Of a stretch of 33,066 nucleotides of DNA, positions 17,359 through 25,753 are shown piece by piece. Source of the DNA: Armatimonadota bacterium (GTDB lineage Bacteria > Sysuimicrobiota > Sysuimicrobiia > Sysuimicrobiales > Kaftiobacteriaceae); contig JAVHLZ010000002.1 of assembly GCA_031081675.1 (NCBI GenBank), positions 1-33,066 on the forward strand, read 5' to 3'. How positions within the stretch are numbered: the stretch's first letter is position 1; every line of letters starts with the position of its first letter. Made by a program: the position numbers and the translations under genes. Under the pieces are notes generated by a model that saw nothing but the letters and a program-made list of their open reading frames with translations, was not told the origin of the DNA and searched no databases.

Positions 17359-18480
17359 ATGCGCGGCGCCGTGCGGCTGGGCCGGGTTGTCGGGATCCCT
17401 GTGGGCGTGCACTACACGTGGTTCATCGCCCTGTGGGTCCTGACGTGGTCCCTGGCCCGCACCTATTTCCCCACCCGCGCCCCCGGCCTGCCCCCCGACA
17501 CGTACTGGGCGATGGGACTCCTGGCTGCCGTGCTGCTGTTCGGCTCGGTGGTGGCCCACGAGGTGGGGCACGCCCTGATGGCCCGCCGCTACGGCATCCG
17601 CACCCGCAGCATCGTGCTGTTCCTGTTCGGGGGCGTCGCCCACATCGTCCGCGAGCCGCCCACCCCGTCGGCCGAACTGGCGGTGGCGCTGGCGGGCCCC
17701 GCGACCAGCCTCGGGGTGGCCGCCCTGGCCGCGGCGGGCCGGTGGGCGGCGGCGGACACCGCCCTGGGCGCCCTGGCCGGATACCTGGCGTGGGCCAACA
17801 CGGGCCTGGCGGTCTTCAACATGATCCCGGGATTCCCCCTGGACGGCGGGCGGGCGCTGCGGGCGCTGATCTGGAGCGTGACCGGCGACCTCACCCACGC
17901 CACCCGCGTTGCCTCCCGCGCCGGACAGGGGGTGGCGGTGGCGTTCATCGCTGCCGGAATCCTGCTGGCCTTCACCGGCAACGTGGTGGGGGGACTGTGG
18001 TTGTTGCTCCTGGGATGGTTCCTGGACGCGGGAGCCCAGGCCGGGTACCAGCAGGTCCTGCTGCGCCAGGCCCTGGGCGACGTCCGCGTGGCAGACGTGA
18101 TGAGCCGCGCCCTCCACACCGTGGACCCCTCCCTGACGCTGGACGAGCTGATCTCGGAGTACTTCCTTCCCCTCAAGCACGGAGGGTTTCCGGTGGTGTG
18201 GGGGGACCGCCTGCTGGGGATCGTCACCCTGCAGGATGTCAAGGAGATCCCCCGGGAGCGGCGGGCCGTGACCACCGTGCGGGACGTGATGACGCCGCTG
18301 CACCGGCTGCGCACGGTCCGCCCGGGGGCGTCCGCCTACGAGGCCTTCGAGCGCATGACCCAGGACGGCATCGGCCGCGTGCTGGTGGTGGACGACGACG
18401 GCACCCTGGTGGGGATCCTCACCCGCAGCGACCTGCTGCACCTCCTGCGCCTGCGGGAGGAACTGGGGGAGATCCCCTGA
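17359..18480 (+). CDS. Site-2 protease family (M50B) metalloprotease with CBS pair
   Basis: Intramembrane zinc metalloprotease of 373 residues, with about six membrane spans over residues 15-220. The zinc motif HEVGH is at 67-71, and the third ligand region [14 protein letters not shown] (154-167, Asp162) is intact. Two CBS domains follow (about 243-300 and 306-365: [15 protein letters not shown] and [14 protein letters not shown]), probably sensing adenine nucleotides. This fold is the SpoIVFB/Rip3-like branch; members without a known substrate are common across bacteria and archaea. It runs divergent from the DUF47-pit pair and converges on the TPR gene with six bases between stops. Substrate unknown. 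Confidence 0.93.
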   Translation: MRGAVRLGRVVGIPVGVHYTWFIALWVLTWSLARTYFPTRAPGLPPDTYWAMGLLAAVLLFGSVVAHEVGHALMARRYGIRTRSIVLFLFGGVAHIVREPPTPSAELAVALAGPATSLGVAALAAAGRWAAADTALGALAGYLAWANTGLAVFNMIPGFPLDGGRALRALIWSVTGDLTHATRVASRAGQGVAVAFIAAGILLAFTGNVVGGLWLLLLGWFLDAGAQAGYQQVLLRQALGDVRVADVMSRALHTVDPSLTLDELISEYFLPLKHGGFPVVWGDRLLGIVTLQDVKEIPRERRAVTTVRDVMTPLHRLRTVRPGASAYEAFERMTQDGIGRVLVVDDDGTLVGILTRSDLLHLLRLREELGEIP

Positions 18481-18486
18481 CCGGCG

Positions 18487-18999
18487 TCACCGCAACAGCA
18501 CGCCCGCCACGATGGCCGCGACGGCCACCACCGCCGGCAGGCAGCCCGGGCGGGTCGGACCGGCGGAAGGTGCGGGGCGGCGCAGGGAGAGGCGGTGGGC
18601 GATCTTGAAATGCCGCACCGCCTCGTCCAGCTGTCCCAGGTGGCGGTACAGCGCCCCCAGGTTCTGGTGAGCCACCCAGTAGTTCGGATCCAGCTCCACG
18701 GCCCGCCGATAGGCAGCCAGGGCCTGGTCGGTCATTCCTTTTTCGCGATAGACGTTGCCCAGGTTGTTGTAGGCCGGCGCGTAGGCAGGCTGGAGCGCCA
18801 CGGCGCGGGTCAGCGCGTCCAGGGCCTCGTCCAGGCGGCCCTGCTGGGCCAGCGCGGCGCCCAGTTTGCTGAGGGCCACCGCCGAGTCGGGAGCCAGGCC
18901 CAGGATGCGGGTGAACACGGCCTCGGCCGCCGCGAAGTCGCCGGCCTGCATCAGCCGGTCGCCCTCGGCCAGCAGGCGGGTGATGTCGGTGTGCTCCAT
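18487..18999 (-). CDS. Tail-anchored TPR-repeat protein
   Basis: A 170-residue protein of four 34-residue tetratricopeptide repeats (about residues 5-140; e.g. PAYNNLGNVYREKGMTDQAL, VAHQNLGALYRHLGQLDEAV), a short Pro/Arg-rich linker, and a C-terminal hydrophobic segment (CLPAVVAVAAIVAGVLL) that would anchor it in the membrane with repeats in the cytoplasm. TPRs bind partner proteins; the partner is unknown. The ATG at 18999 gives the first repeat; an in-frame GTG at 19026 is possible, and neither has a good Shine-Dalgarno. It follows the RNase H-like gene by 45 bases, so it may be the last gene of the lexA unit. It converges on the M50 protease gene. Confidence 0.85.
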   Translation of the reverse strand: MEHTDITRLLAEGDRLMQAGDFAAAEAVFTRILGLAPDSAVALSKLGAALAQQGRLDEALDALTRAVALQPAYAPAYNNLGNVYREKGMTDQALAAYRRAVELDPNYWVAHQNLGALYRHLGQLDEAVRHFKIAHRLSLRRPAPSAGPTRPGCLPAVVAVAAIVAGVLLR

Positions 19000-19044
19000 C
19001 CAGGGGTCCCGCCCTGAAGGTTCCACCGTGGGCGGGCCCGTCCT

Positions 19045-19494
19045 TCAGCGGGCGACGAGCCGCCACAGCGGGAGGGACTCCGCCTCGTCCTCCCCGTCGG
19101 ACGCCTCCTCCCCCTCGAGCGCCCGCCGGGCCGCCTCCAGCGCCGCCGCGCTGGGCGTCTCCAGCCGGCGCACCTCCCGGCGGCGATACGCGTTGAGCAG
19201 AGCCCGGGCCTGGAGGTACAGGCCGATGAGCGCGGGGGGGATGTCGCGGCGGCCGCACAGCTGGCCGGTCAGGTCGGCGTCGTCCACCGACAGGCGGACC
19301 GCCCGGACGCCCATCCGTCGGGCCCGCAGGAGGGCCGCGAGGATCGCCCGGTACAGCGCTTCCTGGCGCGATCCGGAGGAGACGGCCCTGCCCAGCACAG
19401 CCAGAGGAGTTCCGTCGGGAGCCCGGATGACCACGCCCGCCCCCACCCGGACGCCAGCAGTCACGGCCGCCGCCTCCACCTCGGTCCAGATCAC
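19045..19494 (-). CDS. RNase H-fold protein with degenerate active site
   Basis: A 149-residue protein that resembles the RNase HI fold. GVRVGAGVVIRAPDG looks like the first two strands, RQEALYRAILAALLRARRMG like the helix carrying the catalytic Glu (Glu45), and VRAVRLSVDDADLTGQL like the strand with the catalytic Asp (Asp71/72). The first catalytic Asp (TDGS in RNase HI) is replaced by a TEVEA stretch, and the last Asp near the C-terminus is not evident; the tail is acidic. It may be inactive or a nucleic-acid binder. The GTG start overlaps the stop of the preceding small membrane protein (GTGA). The assignment rests on motif reading, not on a search. Confidence 0.65.
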   Translation of the reverse strand: MIWTEVEAAAVTAGVRVGAGVVIRAPDGTPLAVLGRAVSSGSRQEALYRAILAALLRARRMGVRAVRLSVDDADLTGQLCGRRDIPPALIGLYLQARALLNAYRRREVRRLETPSAAALEAARRALEGEEASDGEDEAESLPLWRLVAR

Positions 19495-19688
19495 GGGGCC
19501 CAGTCGGGCACCTCCCAGAAGAGGGCCAGGGCTACCACCGCGGCCAGCAGGAGCAGTTTCACCCCCACCATCTCCCGGTCATCGGCCATCCGCGCCCGCC
19601 ACGCCGCCACGCCGGCGAACACTCCCCGCACGAGCGACCGGCGGGGTCCCGGCCATCCGGCGATCTGCCCGCGGACCAGAACGCTCAT
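19491..19688 (-). CDS. 65-residue single-span membrane protein encoded with lexA
   Basis: I do not recognise a family. The product has a basic N-terminal half (RGQIAGWPGPRRSLVRG), an amphipathic middle and one C-terminal membrane helix (about residues 41-58, VGVKLLLLAAVVALALFW), ending WEVPDWAP. Its ATG overlaps the lexA stop (ATGA) and its stop overlaps the next GTG (GTGA), so all three genes are translationally coupled and it is probably real. SOS operons often encode small membrane cell-division inhibitors (SidA, DivS, YneA types), which makes that role a reasonable guess, but no sequence motif proves it. Confidence 0.6.
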   Translation of the reverse strand: MSVLVRGQIAGWPGPRRSLVRGVFAGVAAWRARMADDREMVGVKLLLLAAVVALALFWEVPDWAP

Positions 19689-20314
19689 CCGGTGCCTCCC
19701 GCGTACCGACGGAGCAGGCCGACCACCTTGCCGATGATCTCAAACTCGCCCCGGATCGGCGGGTAGGCGGGGTTTTCCGGCTTGAGGTACGGGCGGCCAC
19801 CGTCGGCAGCCAGGCGCTTCACGGTGGCTTCCTCCCCGATCAGGGCGACGATCACGTCCCCCACCGCCGCGGTGGGCTGCGACCGCACGACGACCATGTC
19901 CCCGTCGAGGATCCCGGCGCCGGACATGCTGTCCCCCCGCACCGTGAGCAGGAAGCAGTTGTCGTCCTGCCAGCCGACCATCCGGCGGGGAACCGGAATC
20001 ATCTCTTCCACGTTCTCCTGGGCCAGCACCGGGAGGCCCGCCGACACCCGACCCACCAGGGGCAGGTGGGCCACCTCCTCTCCCGACGGCAGCAGGCGCC
20101 GGTCCAGGACCTCCAGAACGCGCATGCGGTCTCCGTGGCGGCGGATGTACCCCTTGCGCTCCAGGGCCAGTAGGTGCTGGTGGACGGTCGACGGGGATCT
20201 CAGGCCCAGGGCCTGGCCGATCTCCCGCACCGAGGGCACGATGCCCCTGGTGCGGATCGAGGATGCGATGTAGTCCAGAACCTGTCGCTGCCTGTCGGTC
20301 AGGGCCGCGGTCAC
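19685..20314 (-). CDS. lexA: SOS repressor LexA
   Basis: LexA represses DNA-damage genes and cleaves itself when bound to RecA filaments. The 209-residue product has an N-terminal winged helix (LTDRQRQVLDYIASSIRTRG, then PSVREIGQALGLRSPSTVHQHL), the Ala92-Gly93 cleavage site in VGRVSAGLP, and the S24 peptidase dyad Ser129 (RGDSMSGAGI) and Lys166 (EEATVKRL). The GTG at 20314 is the likely start: a full GGAGGTGA (20322-20329) lies 7 bases upstream. It heads an overlapping gene string and its promoter holds LexA-type boxes, so it should be autoregulated. Confidence 0.97.
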   Translation of the reverse strand: MTAALTDRQRQVLDYIASSIRTRGIVPSVREIGQALGLRSPSTVHQHLLALERKGYIRRHGDRMRVLEVLDRRLLPSGEEVAHLPLVGRVSAGLPVLAQENVEEMIPVPRRMVGWQDDNCFLLTVRGDSMSGAGILDGDMVVVRSQPTAAVGDVIVALIGEEATVKRLAADGGRPYLKPENPAYPPIRGEFEIIGKVVGLLRRYAGGTG

Positions 20315-20335
20315 GGCGGACTCACCTCCGCACAC

Positions 20336-20363
20336 ATTATAGCGAACATATGTACGATTTCAA
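20336..20363 (-). promoter_or_regulatory. lexA: lexA promoter
   Basis: The minus strand carries -35 TTGAAA (20363-20358), a 16-base spacer and a perfect -10 TATAAT (20341-20336). It is one of the best sigma-70-type promoters in the window. The spacer is occupied by a LexA box. Confidence 0.85.
20343..20356. promoter_or_regulatory. LexA box 1 (lexA operator)
   Basis: CGAACATATGTACG matches the Gram-positive LexA consensus CGAAC-N4-GTTCG with one mismatch and lies exactly between the -35 and -10 of the lexA promoter, the classical autorepression site. Confidence 0.85.
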
Positions 20364-20372
20364 GGGGGTTCG

Positions 20373-20386
20373 CGAACGTAGGTGCG
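20373..20386. promoter_or_regulatory. LexA box 2 (upstream, candidate)
   Basis: CGAACGTAGGTGCG differs from CGAAC-N4-GTTCG at one position and starts 30 bp from box 1, about three helical turns, on the upstream side of the lexA promoter. Paired operators of this kind allow cooperative binding. Confidence 0.55.
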
Positions 20387-20419
20387 GTACGGATGAGGGG
20401 AAGGGCCGATTCAGGGCCC

Positions 20420-21346
20420 TCAGGGAGCCAGCAGGCCTCTAAGAAACTCCCTGTCGGCGTTGCCTCCGCTCACGACGGCCACCGACCTTGGGCGGGCCTC
20501 CGCCAGCGCGGCGGCCACCGAGGCCGCCCCCGAAGGCTCCGCCACGACCTTGACCTCCTCCAGCAGGCGGCGGGCTGCCGCCACGATCCGGTCATCGGAG
20601 ACGGCCACGAACTCGTCCACCAGGCTGTCGGCGATCTGCCAGGTGAGCGTCCCCGGGGCCAGGACCCGCAGGCCGTCGGCGACGGTCTCGGCGCGTTCCA
20701 GGGCCACCGGACGGCCCGCCGCGCGGGACCGCCGGAACCTGTCGGCCCCCGCGGGCTCGACCCCCACCACCCGGGCGCGCGGCCGCAGGGCCTTCACCGC
20801 CACCGCGATCCCCGACAGCAGGCCTCCGCCGCTCACGGGGACGTAGACCACCTCGACGTCGGGATACTGGCGCACGATCTCCAGCCCCACGGTTCCCTGA
20901 CCGGCGATGACCAGCGGGTCATCAAACGGCGGGACCTCGTGCAGCCCGCGGCTTTCGGCCAGCTCCCGGGCCAGGGCCAGGCGCTCCCGGGAGAAACGGC
21001 CCCGCCGGACCAGTTCCGCCCCCGCCGCTTGGATGGCCTGGGCCTTCACCGCCGCCACATCCTCGGGCACGACCACCACCGCGGGCAGGCCGAGCGCCCG
21101 GGCCACGTGGGCCACCGCCGTGCCGTGGTTGCCCGACGACGCGGTCACCACTCCGGCCGCGCACTCATTCCGCCGGGCGAGGACGTGGTTGAAGGCGCCC
21201 CGGACCTTGAATGACCCGGTCACCTGCAGGTTCTCCAGCTTCAGCGCCAGCCCCCCGTTCCAGGGGTGCAGGGGGGTCTGGCGCACATGCGGGGCGATGC
21301 GCGCCCGGGCGGCCTCCACGTCGGCCAGGACCACCGGCAGCGTCAC
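20420..21346 (-). CDS. Threonine/serine dehydratase family (fold-type II PLP enzyme)
   Basis: A 308-residue PLP-dependent lyase of the threonine ammonia-lyase/serine dehydratase group. PLP lysine Lys47 is in TGSFKVRGA, the substrate-contact loop is SSGNHG (70-75), the phosphate-binding loop is SGGGLLSG (172-179), and VVSGGNAD lies near the end. No C-terminal ACT regulatory domain is present, so it resembles catabolic TdcB or 3-hydroxyaspartate dehydratase rather than biosynthetic IlvA. The GTG start overlaps the gcvPB stop (GTGA). Coupling to glycine cleavage suggests a role in serine/threonine breakdown, since serine hydroxymethyltransferase links glycine and serine; this is inference. Serine racemase activity cannot be excluded. 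Confidence 0.87.
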   Translation of the reverse strand: MTLPVVLADVEAARARIAPHVRQTPLHPWNGGLALKLENLQVTGSFKVRGAFNHVLARRNECAAGVVTASSGNHGTAVAHVARALGLPAVVVVPEDVAAVKAQAIQAAGAELVRRGRFSRERLALARELAESRGLHEVPPFDDPLVIAGQGTVGLEIVRQYPDVEVVYVPVSGGGLLSGIAVAVKALRPRARVVGVEPAGADRFRRSRAAGRPVALERAETVADGLRVLAPGTLTWQIADSLVDEFVAVSDDRIVAAARRLLEEVKVVAEPSGAASVAAALAEARPRSVAVVSGGNADREFLRGLLAP

Positions 21347-22854
21347 GGACGATCCCGCCCCGCGCCGGGGACAGGCTCATCGCGCCGCGGCCGCCAGCGC
21401 AGGTCCGGCTGGCGCGCCGCCCGCACCTCATCCAGCCGGCGGACGGGCGTGGTGTGGGGAGCGGTCCGAACCACGTCGGGAGTGTCCCGCGCCTCCCGGG
21501 CCACGGCGATAAGGGCCTCGGCGAACTCATCCAGGGTGCGCTTGCTTTCGGTTTCGGTGGGTTCGATCATGATGGCTTCCTCAACGATCAGCGGGAAGTA
21601 CACCGTCGGCGCGTGGAAGCCATAGTCCAGGATGCGCTTGGCCATATCCCTGGTGGCCACGCCATACAGCCTCTTCTGGCGCGCCCCCGACAGGACGAAC
21701 TCGTGCATGCACCGGCGGGGGTAGGGGACGTCGAAGTGCTCCCGCAGCCGGGCCGCCAGGTAGTTGGCGTTGAGCACGGCGGTCTCGGCCACCTGCCGCA
21801 GGCCCGCGGCGCCCAGCGACCGGATGTAGGCATACGCCCGCACCAGGTTGGCGAAGTTCCCGTAAAACGCCCGCACCCGGCCGACGGACTGCGGGCGGTC
21901 CTCGTCCAGCACGAACCCGTCGCCGCGCCGCTCGACGGTGGGCACGGGGAGGAAGGGGACCAGGTGGGCCTTGACCCCCACGGCGCCGGCTCCGGGACCG
22001 CCACCCCCGTGGGGAGTGGAGAAGGTCTTGTGCAGGTTCATGTGCATGACGTCGAACCCCTGGTCTCCCGGCCGGGTGACGCCCAGCATGGCGTTGAAGT
22101 TCGCCCCGTCCAGGTACATCTGGCCGCCCCGGCTGTGCACCACCTCGGCGATCTCCAGGATGCGCTCCTCGAACAGGCCCAGGGTGTTGGGGTTGGTCAG
22201 CATCAGGGCCGCCACCGACTCATCCATCGCGTCCCGCAAGGCCCCCACGTCCAGATTGCCCCGGGCGTCGCTGCGCACGGTGACCACCTGGTACCCGCAC
22301 ATGGCCGCGGTGGCCGGGTTGGTGCCGTGGGCCGAGTCGGGCACGATGACCCGGGTGCGGGCCTCGCCCCGGGAGCGGAAGTAGGCGCGGATCATCAGCA
22401 TGCCCACCAGCTCGCCGTGGGCGCCGGCCGCAGGGTGGAAGGTCACCCGGTCCATGCCGCTGATTTCGGCCAGCAGCCGCTCCAGCTCCCACATGAGGCG
22501 CAGCGCGCCCTGGACGTGCTCCGGAGGCGTGTAGGGGTGCACCCGGCAGAAACCCGGCAGCCGCGCCAGATCCTCGTGGATCTTGGGGTTGTATTTCATG
22601 GTGCACGACCCCAGCGGGTACATCCCCTCGTCAATGCTGAAGTTGCGGTGGGACAGCCGGGTGTAGTGGCGCACCACGTCCAGCTCGCTGACTTCCGGCA
22701 GGGCCGGGGGGGTCTCCCGGAGCAGGTGGGCCGGCACCCTCTCCGCCACCGGCCGCACCGGCACGTCGGGATCGGGGAGCGCGCATCCCAGGCGGCCGGG
22801 GGTACTGAGCTCGAAGATCAGGGGCATGTCCCGGCGCGGATCCCGGGCGCTCAT
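21343..22854 (-). CDS. gcvPB: Glycine dehydrogenase (decarboxylating) subunit 2
   Basis: The PLP-bearing half of split P-protein, which decarboxylates glycine and passes the aminomethyl group to the H-protein lipoate. The 503-residue product contains [19 protein letters not shown] (72-90), [31 protein letters not shown], and the PLP-lysine segment [18 protein letters not shown] (Lys276), followed by a glycine-rich loop typical of the family. The ATG at 22854 overlaps the gcvPA stop (ATGA). The Arg/Pro-rich C-terminus (about 30 residues) looks unconserved. A later in-frame ATG (MPLIFE) is an alternative start. Confidence 0.95.
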   Translation of the reverse strand: MSARDPRRDMPLIFELSTPGRLGCALPDPDVPVRPVAERVPAHLLRETPPALPEVSELDVVRHYTRLSHRNFSIDEGMYPLGSCTMKYNPKIHEDLARLPGFCRVHPYTPPEHVQGALRLMWELERLLAEISGMDRVTFHPAAGAHGELVGMLMIRAYFRSRGEARTRVIVPDSAHGTNPATAAMCGYQVVTVRSDARGNLDVGALRDAMDESVAALMLTNPNTLGLFEERILEIAEVVHSRGGQMYLDGANFNAMLGVTRPGDQGFDVMHMNLHKTFSTPHGGGGPGAGAVGVKAHLVPFLPVPTVERRGDGFVLDEDRPQSVGRVRAFYGNFANLVRAYAYIRSLGAAGLRQVAETAVLNANYLAARLREHFDVPYPRRCMHEFVLSGARQKRLYGVATRDMAKRILDYGFHAPTVYFPLIVEEAIMIEPTETESKRTLDEFAEALIAVAREARDTPDVVRTAPHTTPVRRLDEVRAARQPDLRWRPRRDEPVPGAGRDRP

Positions 22855-24209
22855 CGGATCCCCTCCAGCGCGGCGGCCAGAGCATCGATCTCGGACCGGG
22901 TGCGCTGCTCGGTGACGCACAGCAGCCACCCGTCGGCCAGCTCCGGGTACCAGCGGCCCAGGGGCAGGCCCCCGAGGATGCGGTGGGCCAGCAGCCGGCG
23001 GTTGACCTCCTCGGGCGGCAGGGGAGTGCGCACCACGAACTCGTTGAACGTCGGGGCGGGAAACGCCACCCGGTAGCCGGGCACCCGCCCCACCACCTCG
23101 CGGGCGTAGGCCGCCTTGTGGAGGTTGAGCTCCGCCACGGCCCGCATCCCCTGCGGCCCGAGGGTGGCCATGTAGACGGCGGCCGCCAGCGCCAGCAGCG
23201 CCTCGTTGGTGCAGATGTTGCTGGTGGCCTTTTCCCTCCGGATGTGCTGCTCCCGCGTCTGCAGGGTGAGCACGAACCCGCGCCGCCCCTCGGCGTCCAC
23301 GGTGGCGCCCACCAGGCGCCCGGGCATGCGGCGGACGAACTCCTGCCGCGTCGCCAGCATCCCCAGGTACGGCCCCCCGAAGTTCAGGTGATTGCCCAGG
23401 GGCTGCCCCTCTCCGGCCACGATGTCGGCCCCCCAGGCCCCCGGAGGCCGCAGCAGGCCCAGGGAGATGGGCTCCGCCACGGCGCAGACCAGCAGCGCCC
23501 CCCGTCGGTGGGCCACCTCTGCCAGGGCGGGGCCATCTTCCAGGCATCCGAAGACGTTGGGGTGCTGGATGATGACCGCCGCGGTGCGCTCGCCGCAGGC
23601 GACCGCCACCGCCTCCAGGTCCGTCACGCCATCCCGCCAGGGCACCTCCCGCACCTCGATCCCCAGGGGCTCGGTGTAGGTGCGCACGGCCTGGCGGTAT
23701 TCGGGGTGCACCGCCCGGCTGATCACGACCTGGTCCCGGCGGGTCAGGTCCCGGGCCATCACCGCCGCTTCGGCGGTGGCCGACGCCCCGTCGTACATGG
23801 AGGCGTTGGCCACGTCCATGCCGGTGAGCTCGCAGAGCAGGGTCTGGTACTCGTAGGCCGCCTGGAGCTCCCCCTGCATGATCTCCGCCTGGTAAGGCGT
23901 GTACGCGGTGAGGAACTCACCCCGTCCGGCCAGATGCCACACCACGCTGGGAATGTAGTGGTCGTAGGCGCCCGCGCCCAGAAAGCACGCCACCCGGTCG
24001 GCGTGCAGGTTTTCCTCGGCGAGGGCCCGGACCGTCGCCCACAGCTCCGGATCGCTGAGGGGCGCCGGCAGGTCCAGGGGGCGCGTCAGGCGCACCGCAG
24101 GCGGAATGTCACCGAACAGGTCGTCCACCGAGGCGACCCCGATCGCCCGGAGCATCTCCTCCCGCTCGGCCTCGGTGGCGGGGATGTACTTGTGCTGACG
24201 ACGCGGCAT
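22851..24209 (-). CDS. gcvPA: Glycine dehydrogenase (decarboxylating) subunit 1
   Basis: The N-terminal-half subunit of two-component P-protein. The 452-residue product opens with [18 protein letters not shown], the family signature, and contains [57 protein letters not shown], and [18 protein letters not shown]. This subunit has the aminotransferase fold but no PLP lysine, as expected. The ATG at 24209 has GGAGG six bases upstream. It follows gcvH by 15 bases. Split P-protein is typical of Bacillota, many thermophiles and archaea. Confidence 0.95.
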   Translation of the reverse strand: MPRRQHKYIPATEAEREEMLRAIGVASVDDLFGDIPPAVRLTRPLDLPAPLSDPELWATVRALAEENLHADRVACFLGAGAYDHYIPSVVWHLAGRGEFLTAYTPYQAEIMQGELQAAYEYQTLLCELTGMDVANASMYDGASATAEAAVMARDLTRRDQVVISRAVHPEYRQAVRTYTEPLGIEVREVPWRDGVTDLEAVAVACGERTAAVIIQHPNVFGCLEDGPALAEVAHRRGALLVCAVAEPISLGLLRPPGAWGADIVAGEGQPLGNHLNFGGPYLGMLATRQEFVRRMPGRLVGATVDAEGRRGFVLTLQTREQHIRREKATSNICTNEALLALAAAVYMATLGPQGMRAVAELNLHKAAYAREVVGRVPGYRVAFPAPTFNEFVVRTPLPPEEVNRRLLAHRILGGLPLGRWYPELADGWLLCVTEQRTRSEIDALAAALEGIR

Positions 24210-24224
24210 GGATCGCCTCCTCGA

Positions 24225-24623
24225 TCAGCCCTCCTCGCCCACCAGGCGGGCGTAGTCGTCGGCGCTCAGGAGGCGGTCCAGCTCACCCGGGTCGTCGGGG
24301 ACCACGACGATCATCCATCCCTCGCCGTAGGGGTCGGCGTTGACCAGCTCGGGCCGCTCCCGCAGGGCGGCGTTGACTTCGACCACCGTGCCGCTGACGG
24401 GAGCATACAGGTCGGAGGCGGCCTTGACCGACTCCACCACGCCGAAGGGCTGCATGAACGACACCCGGGTCCCGGGAGCCGGCAGCTCCACGTACACCAC
24501 ATCGGTGAGCCGGTCGGCGGCGTACCGGGTAATGCCCACCCGGACACGCCCCTTCTCCACCCTCGCCCACTCGTGCTCGCGGGAATACCGCAGATCCGGA
24601 GGGATGCGCTCGCGCCTGTCCAG
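24225..24623 (-). CDS. gcvH: Glycine cleavage system H protein, probable CTG start
   Basis: Lipoyl carrier of the glycine cleavage complex (132 residues from the CTG). It shows LRYSREHEWARVEKGRVRVGI, split as LRYSREHEW and VRVGITRYAADRLTDVVYVEL, then the lipoylation site GVVESVKAASDLYAP (Lys67) and GEGWMIVV. The first conventional start (GTG at 24560) would cut off the conserved EHEW segment. Upstream in frame the only plausible initiator is CTG at 24621-24623, four bases after a full AAGGAGGTGA. That Shine-Dalgarno contains the gcvT stop TGA, so translation is coupled. Confidence 0.9.
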   Translation of the reverse strand: MDRRERIPPDLRYSREHEWARVEKGRVRVGITRYAADRLTDVVYVELPAPGTRVSFMQPFGVVESVKAASDLYAPVSGTVVEVNAALRERPELVNADPYGEGWMIVVVPDDPGELDRLLSADDYARLVGEEG

Positions 24624-24627
24624 CGGG

Positions 24628-24637
24628 TCACCTCCTT
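24628..24637 (-). promoter_or_regulatory. Full-length Shine-Dalgarno of gcvH
   Basis: AAGGAGGTGA, a perfect complement to the 16S 3' end, covers the gcvT stop codon and sits 4 bases before CTG (7 bases from the GGAGG core). It decides the gcvH start in favour of the CTG. Confidence 0.75.
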
Positions 24638-25725
24638 CGGTAAAACGGCAGCCGCGTCACCACCGCCTCGGCGCGGCGGCCCCGCACCTCCACCTCCAGG
24701 GCCGTCCCGGGCGCCGCCCACTCGACTCCCACGTAGCCCATGCCGATGCTCTTGCCCACCCACGGTCCGAACGTCCCGCTGGTCACGCTCCCCACCCGCC
24801 GCCCGCCGGCCCACAGCGGGTTTCCGTGGCGGGCAATCACCCGGTCCCGCACCTCGAATCCCACCAGGCGCCGGCGCACGCCCTGCTCCTTCTGGGCCCA
24901 CAGGACCGCCCGGCCGATGAACTCCCCCTTGTCAAACTTAACCGTCCACCCCAGCGGAGCCTCCAGGGGAGTGGTGGTCTCGTCGATGTCCTGACCGTAC
25001 AGCATGTAGCCGGCCTCCAGGCGCAGAGTGTCCCGCGCTCCCAACCCGGCGGGCACAAGCCCCTCCGGACGCCCGCCCTCCAGCAGCGCGGCCCACACCG
25101 CCGGCGCCTGCTCCCACGCGCAGGCGATCTCAAACCCGTCCTCGCCCGTGTAGCCGGTGCGCGACACCAGGCACATCACCCCGGCCACCTCCACGCCGTC
25201 CAGCAGGTGGAAGGACCGCAGGGATCCCACGTCGGCCCGCGTCACCCGCCCCAGCACCGCCGCCGCCCGAGGACCCTGGAGGGCCAGCAGCGCCAGCTCC
25301 GCGGACCGGTTGCGGGCGGTGGCCTGCCGGGTGTGCTCGGCGATCCACGCGAAGTCCGCATCGGTCCGGCTGGCGTTCACCACCATCAGGAAGCGGTCAA
25401 TGCCCAGCCGGAACACCGTGAGGTCGTCCAGGATCCCGCCGGTGGGCGCGCACATGGGCGTGTACAGCCCCTGGCCCACCGCCAGGCGCCCGGCGTCGTT
25501 GGTGATCAGCCGCTGCACCGAGTCCAGGGCGCCGGGCCCGACGATCTCGATCTCCCCCATGTGCGACACATCGAACAGGCCCGCGGCCGTGCGCACCGCC
25601 CGGTGCTCGGCGACGATGCCGGCGTACTGCACCGGCATCTCCCATCCGGCGAATGGCCCCATGCGCGCCCCCGCAGCCACGTGGGAGGCGTACAGGCTCG
25701 TCCGCTTCAGCTCGGTGGCAGCCAT
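24628..25725 (-). CDS. gcvT: Aminomethyltransferase (T protein)
   Basis: GcvT moves the methylene carbon from aminomethyl-lipoyl H protein to tetrahydrofolate and releases ammonia. The 365-residue product (family norm about 365) has LKRTSLYASHVAAGARMGPFAGWEMPVQY near the start (in parts: LKRTSLYASH, GPFAGWEMPVQY), FDVSHMGEIEI, TPTGGILDDL-like PTGGILDDLTVF with the catalytic Asp region, SRTGYTGEDGFEI, and GARDTLRLEAGYMLYGQDID. The ATG at 25725 gives the conserved N-terminus; about 44 in-frame Pro/Arg-rich residues upstream overlap the previous gene and were dropped. It lies 28 bases after the phosphoribosyltransferase gene. Confidence 0.96.
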   Translation of the reverse strand: MAATELKRTSLYASHVAAGARMGPFAGWEMPVQYAGIVAEHRAVRTAAGLFDVSHMGEIEIVGPGALDSVQRLITNDAGRLAVGQGLYTPMCAPTGGILDDLTVFRLGIDRFLMVVNASRTDADFAWIAEHTRQATARNRSAELALLALQGPRAAAVLGRVTRADVGSLRSFHLLDGVEVAGVMCLVSRTGYTGEDGFEIACAWEQAPAVWAALLEGGRPEGLVPAGLGARDTLRLEAGYMLYGQDIDETTTPLEAPLGWTVKFDKGEFIGRAVLWAQKEQGVRRRLVGFEVRDRVIARHGNPLWAGGRRVGSVTSGTFGPWVGKSIGMGYVGVEWAAPGTALEVEVRGRRAEAVVTRLPFYRRR

Positions 25726-25753
25726 GGCCGGGGGCGGGGGCGGCCGCCGTGCC

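Noticed and set aside
20387-20419. AGGGCC repeats between the dehydratase stop and lexA as a terminator
   Set aside because: They are mainly direct repeats around the short palindrome AGGGCCCT, with no T-run.
24560-24560. GTG at 24560 as the gcvH start
   Set aside because: It would delete the conserved LRYSREHEW segment of H proteins, and has no Shine-Dalgarno.
25726-25753. Glycine riboswitch before gcvT
   Set aside because: Only 28 bases separate gcvT from the phosphoribosyltransferase gene, too few for the aptamer, and none was seen before the upstream genes.
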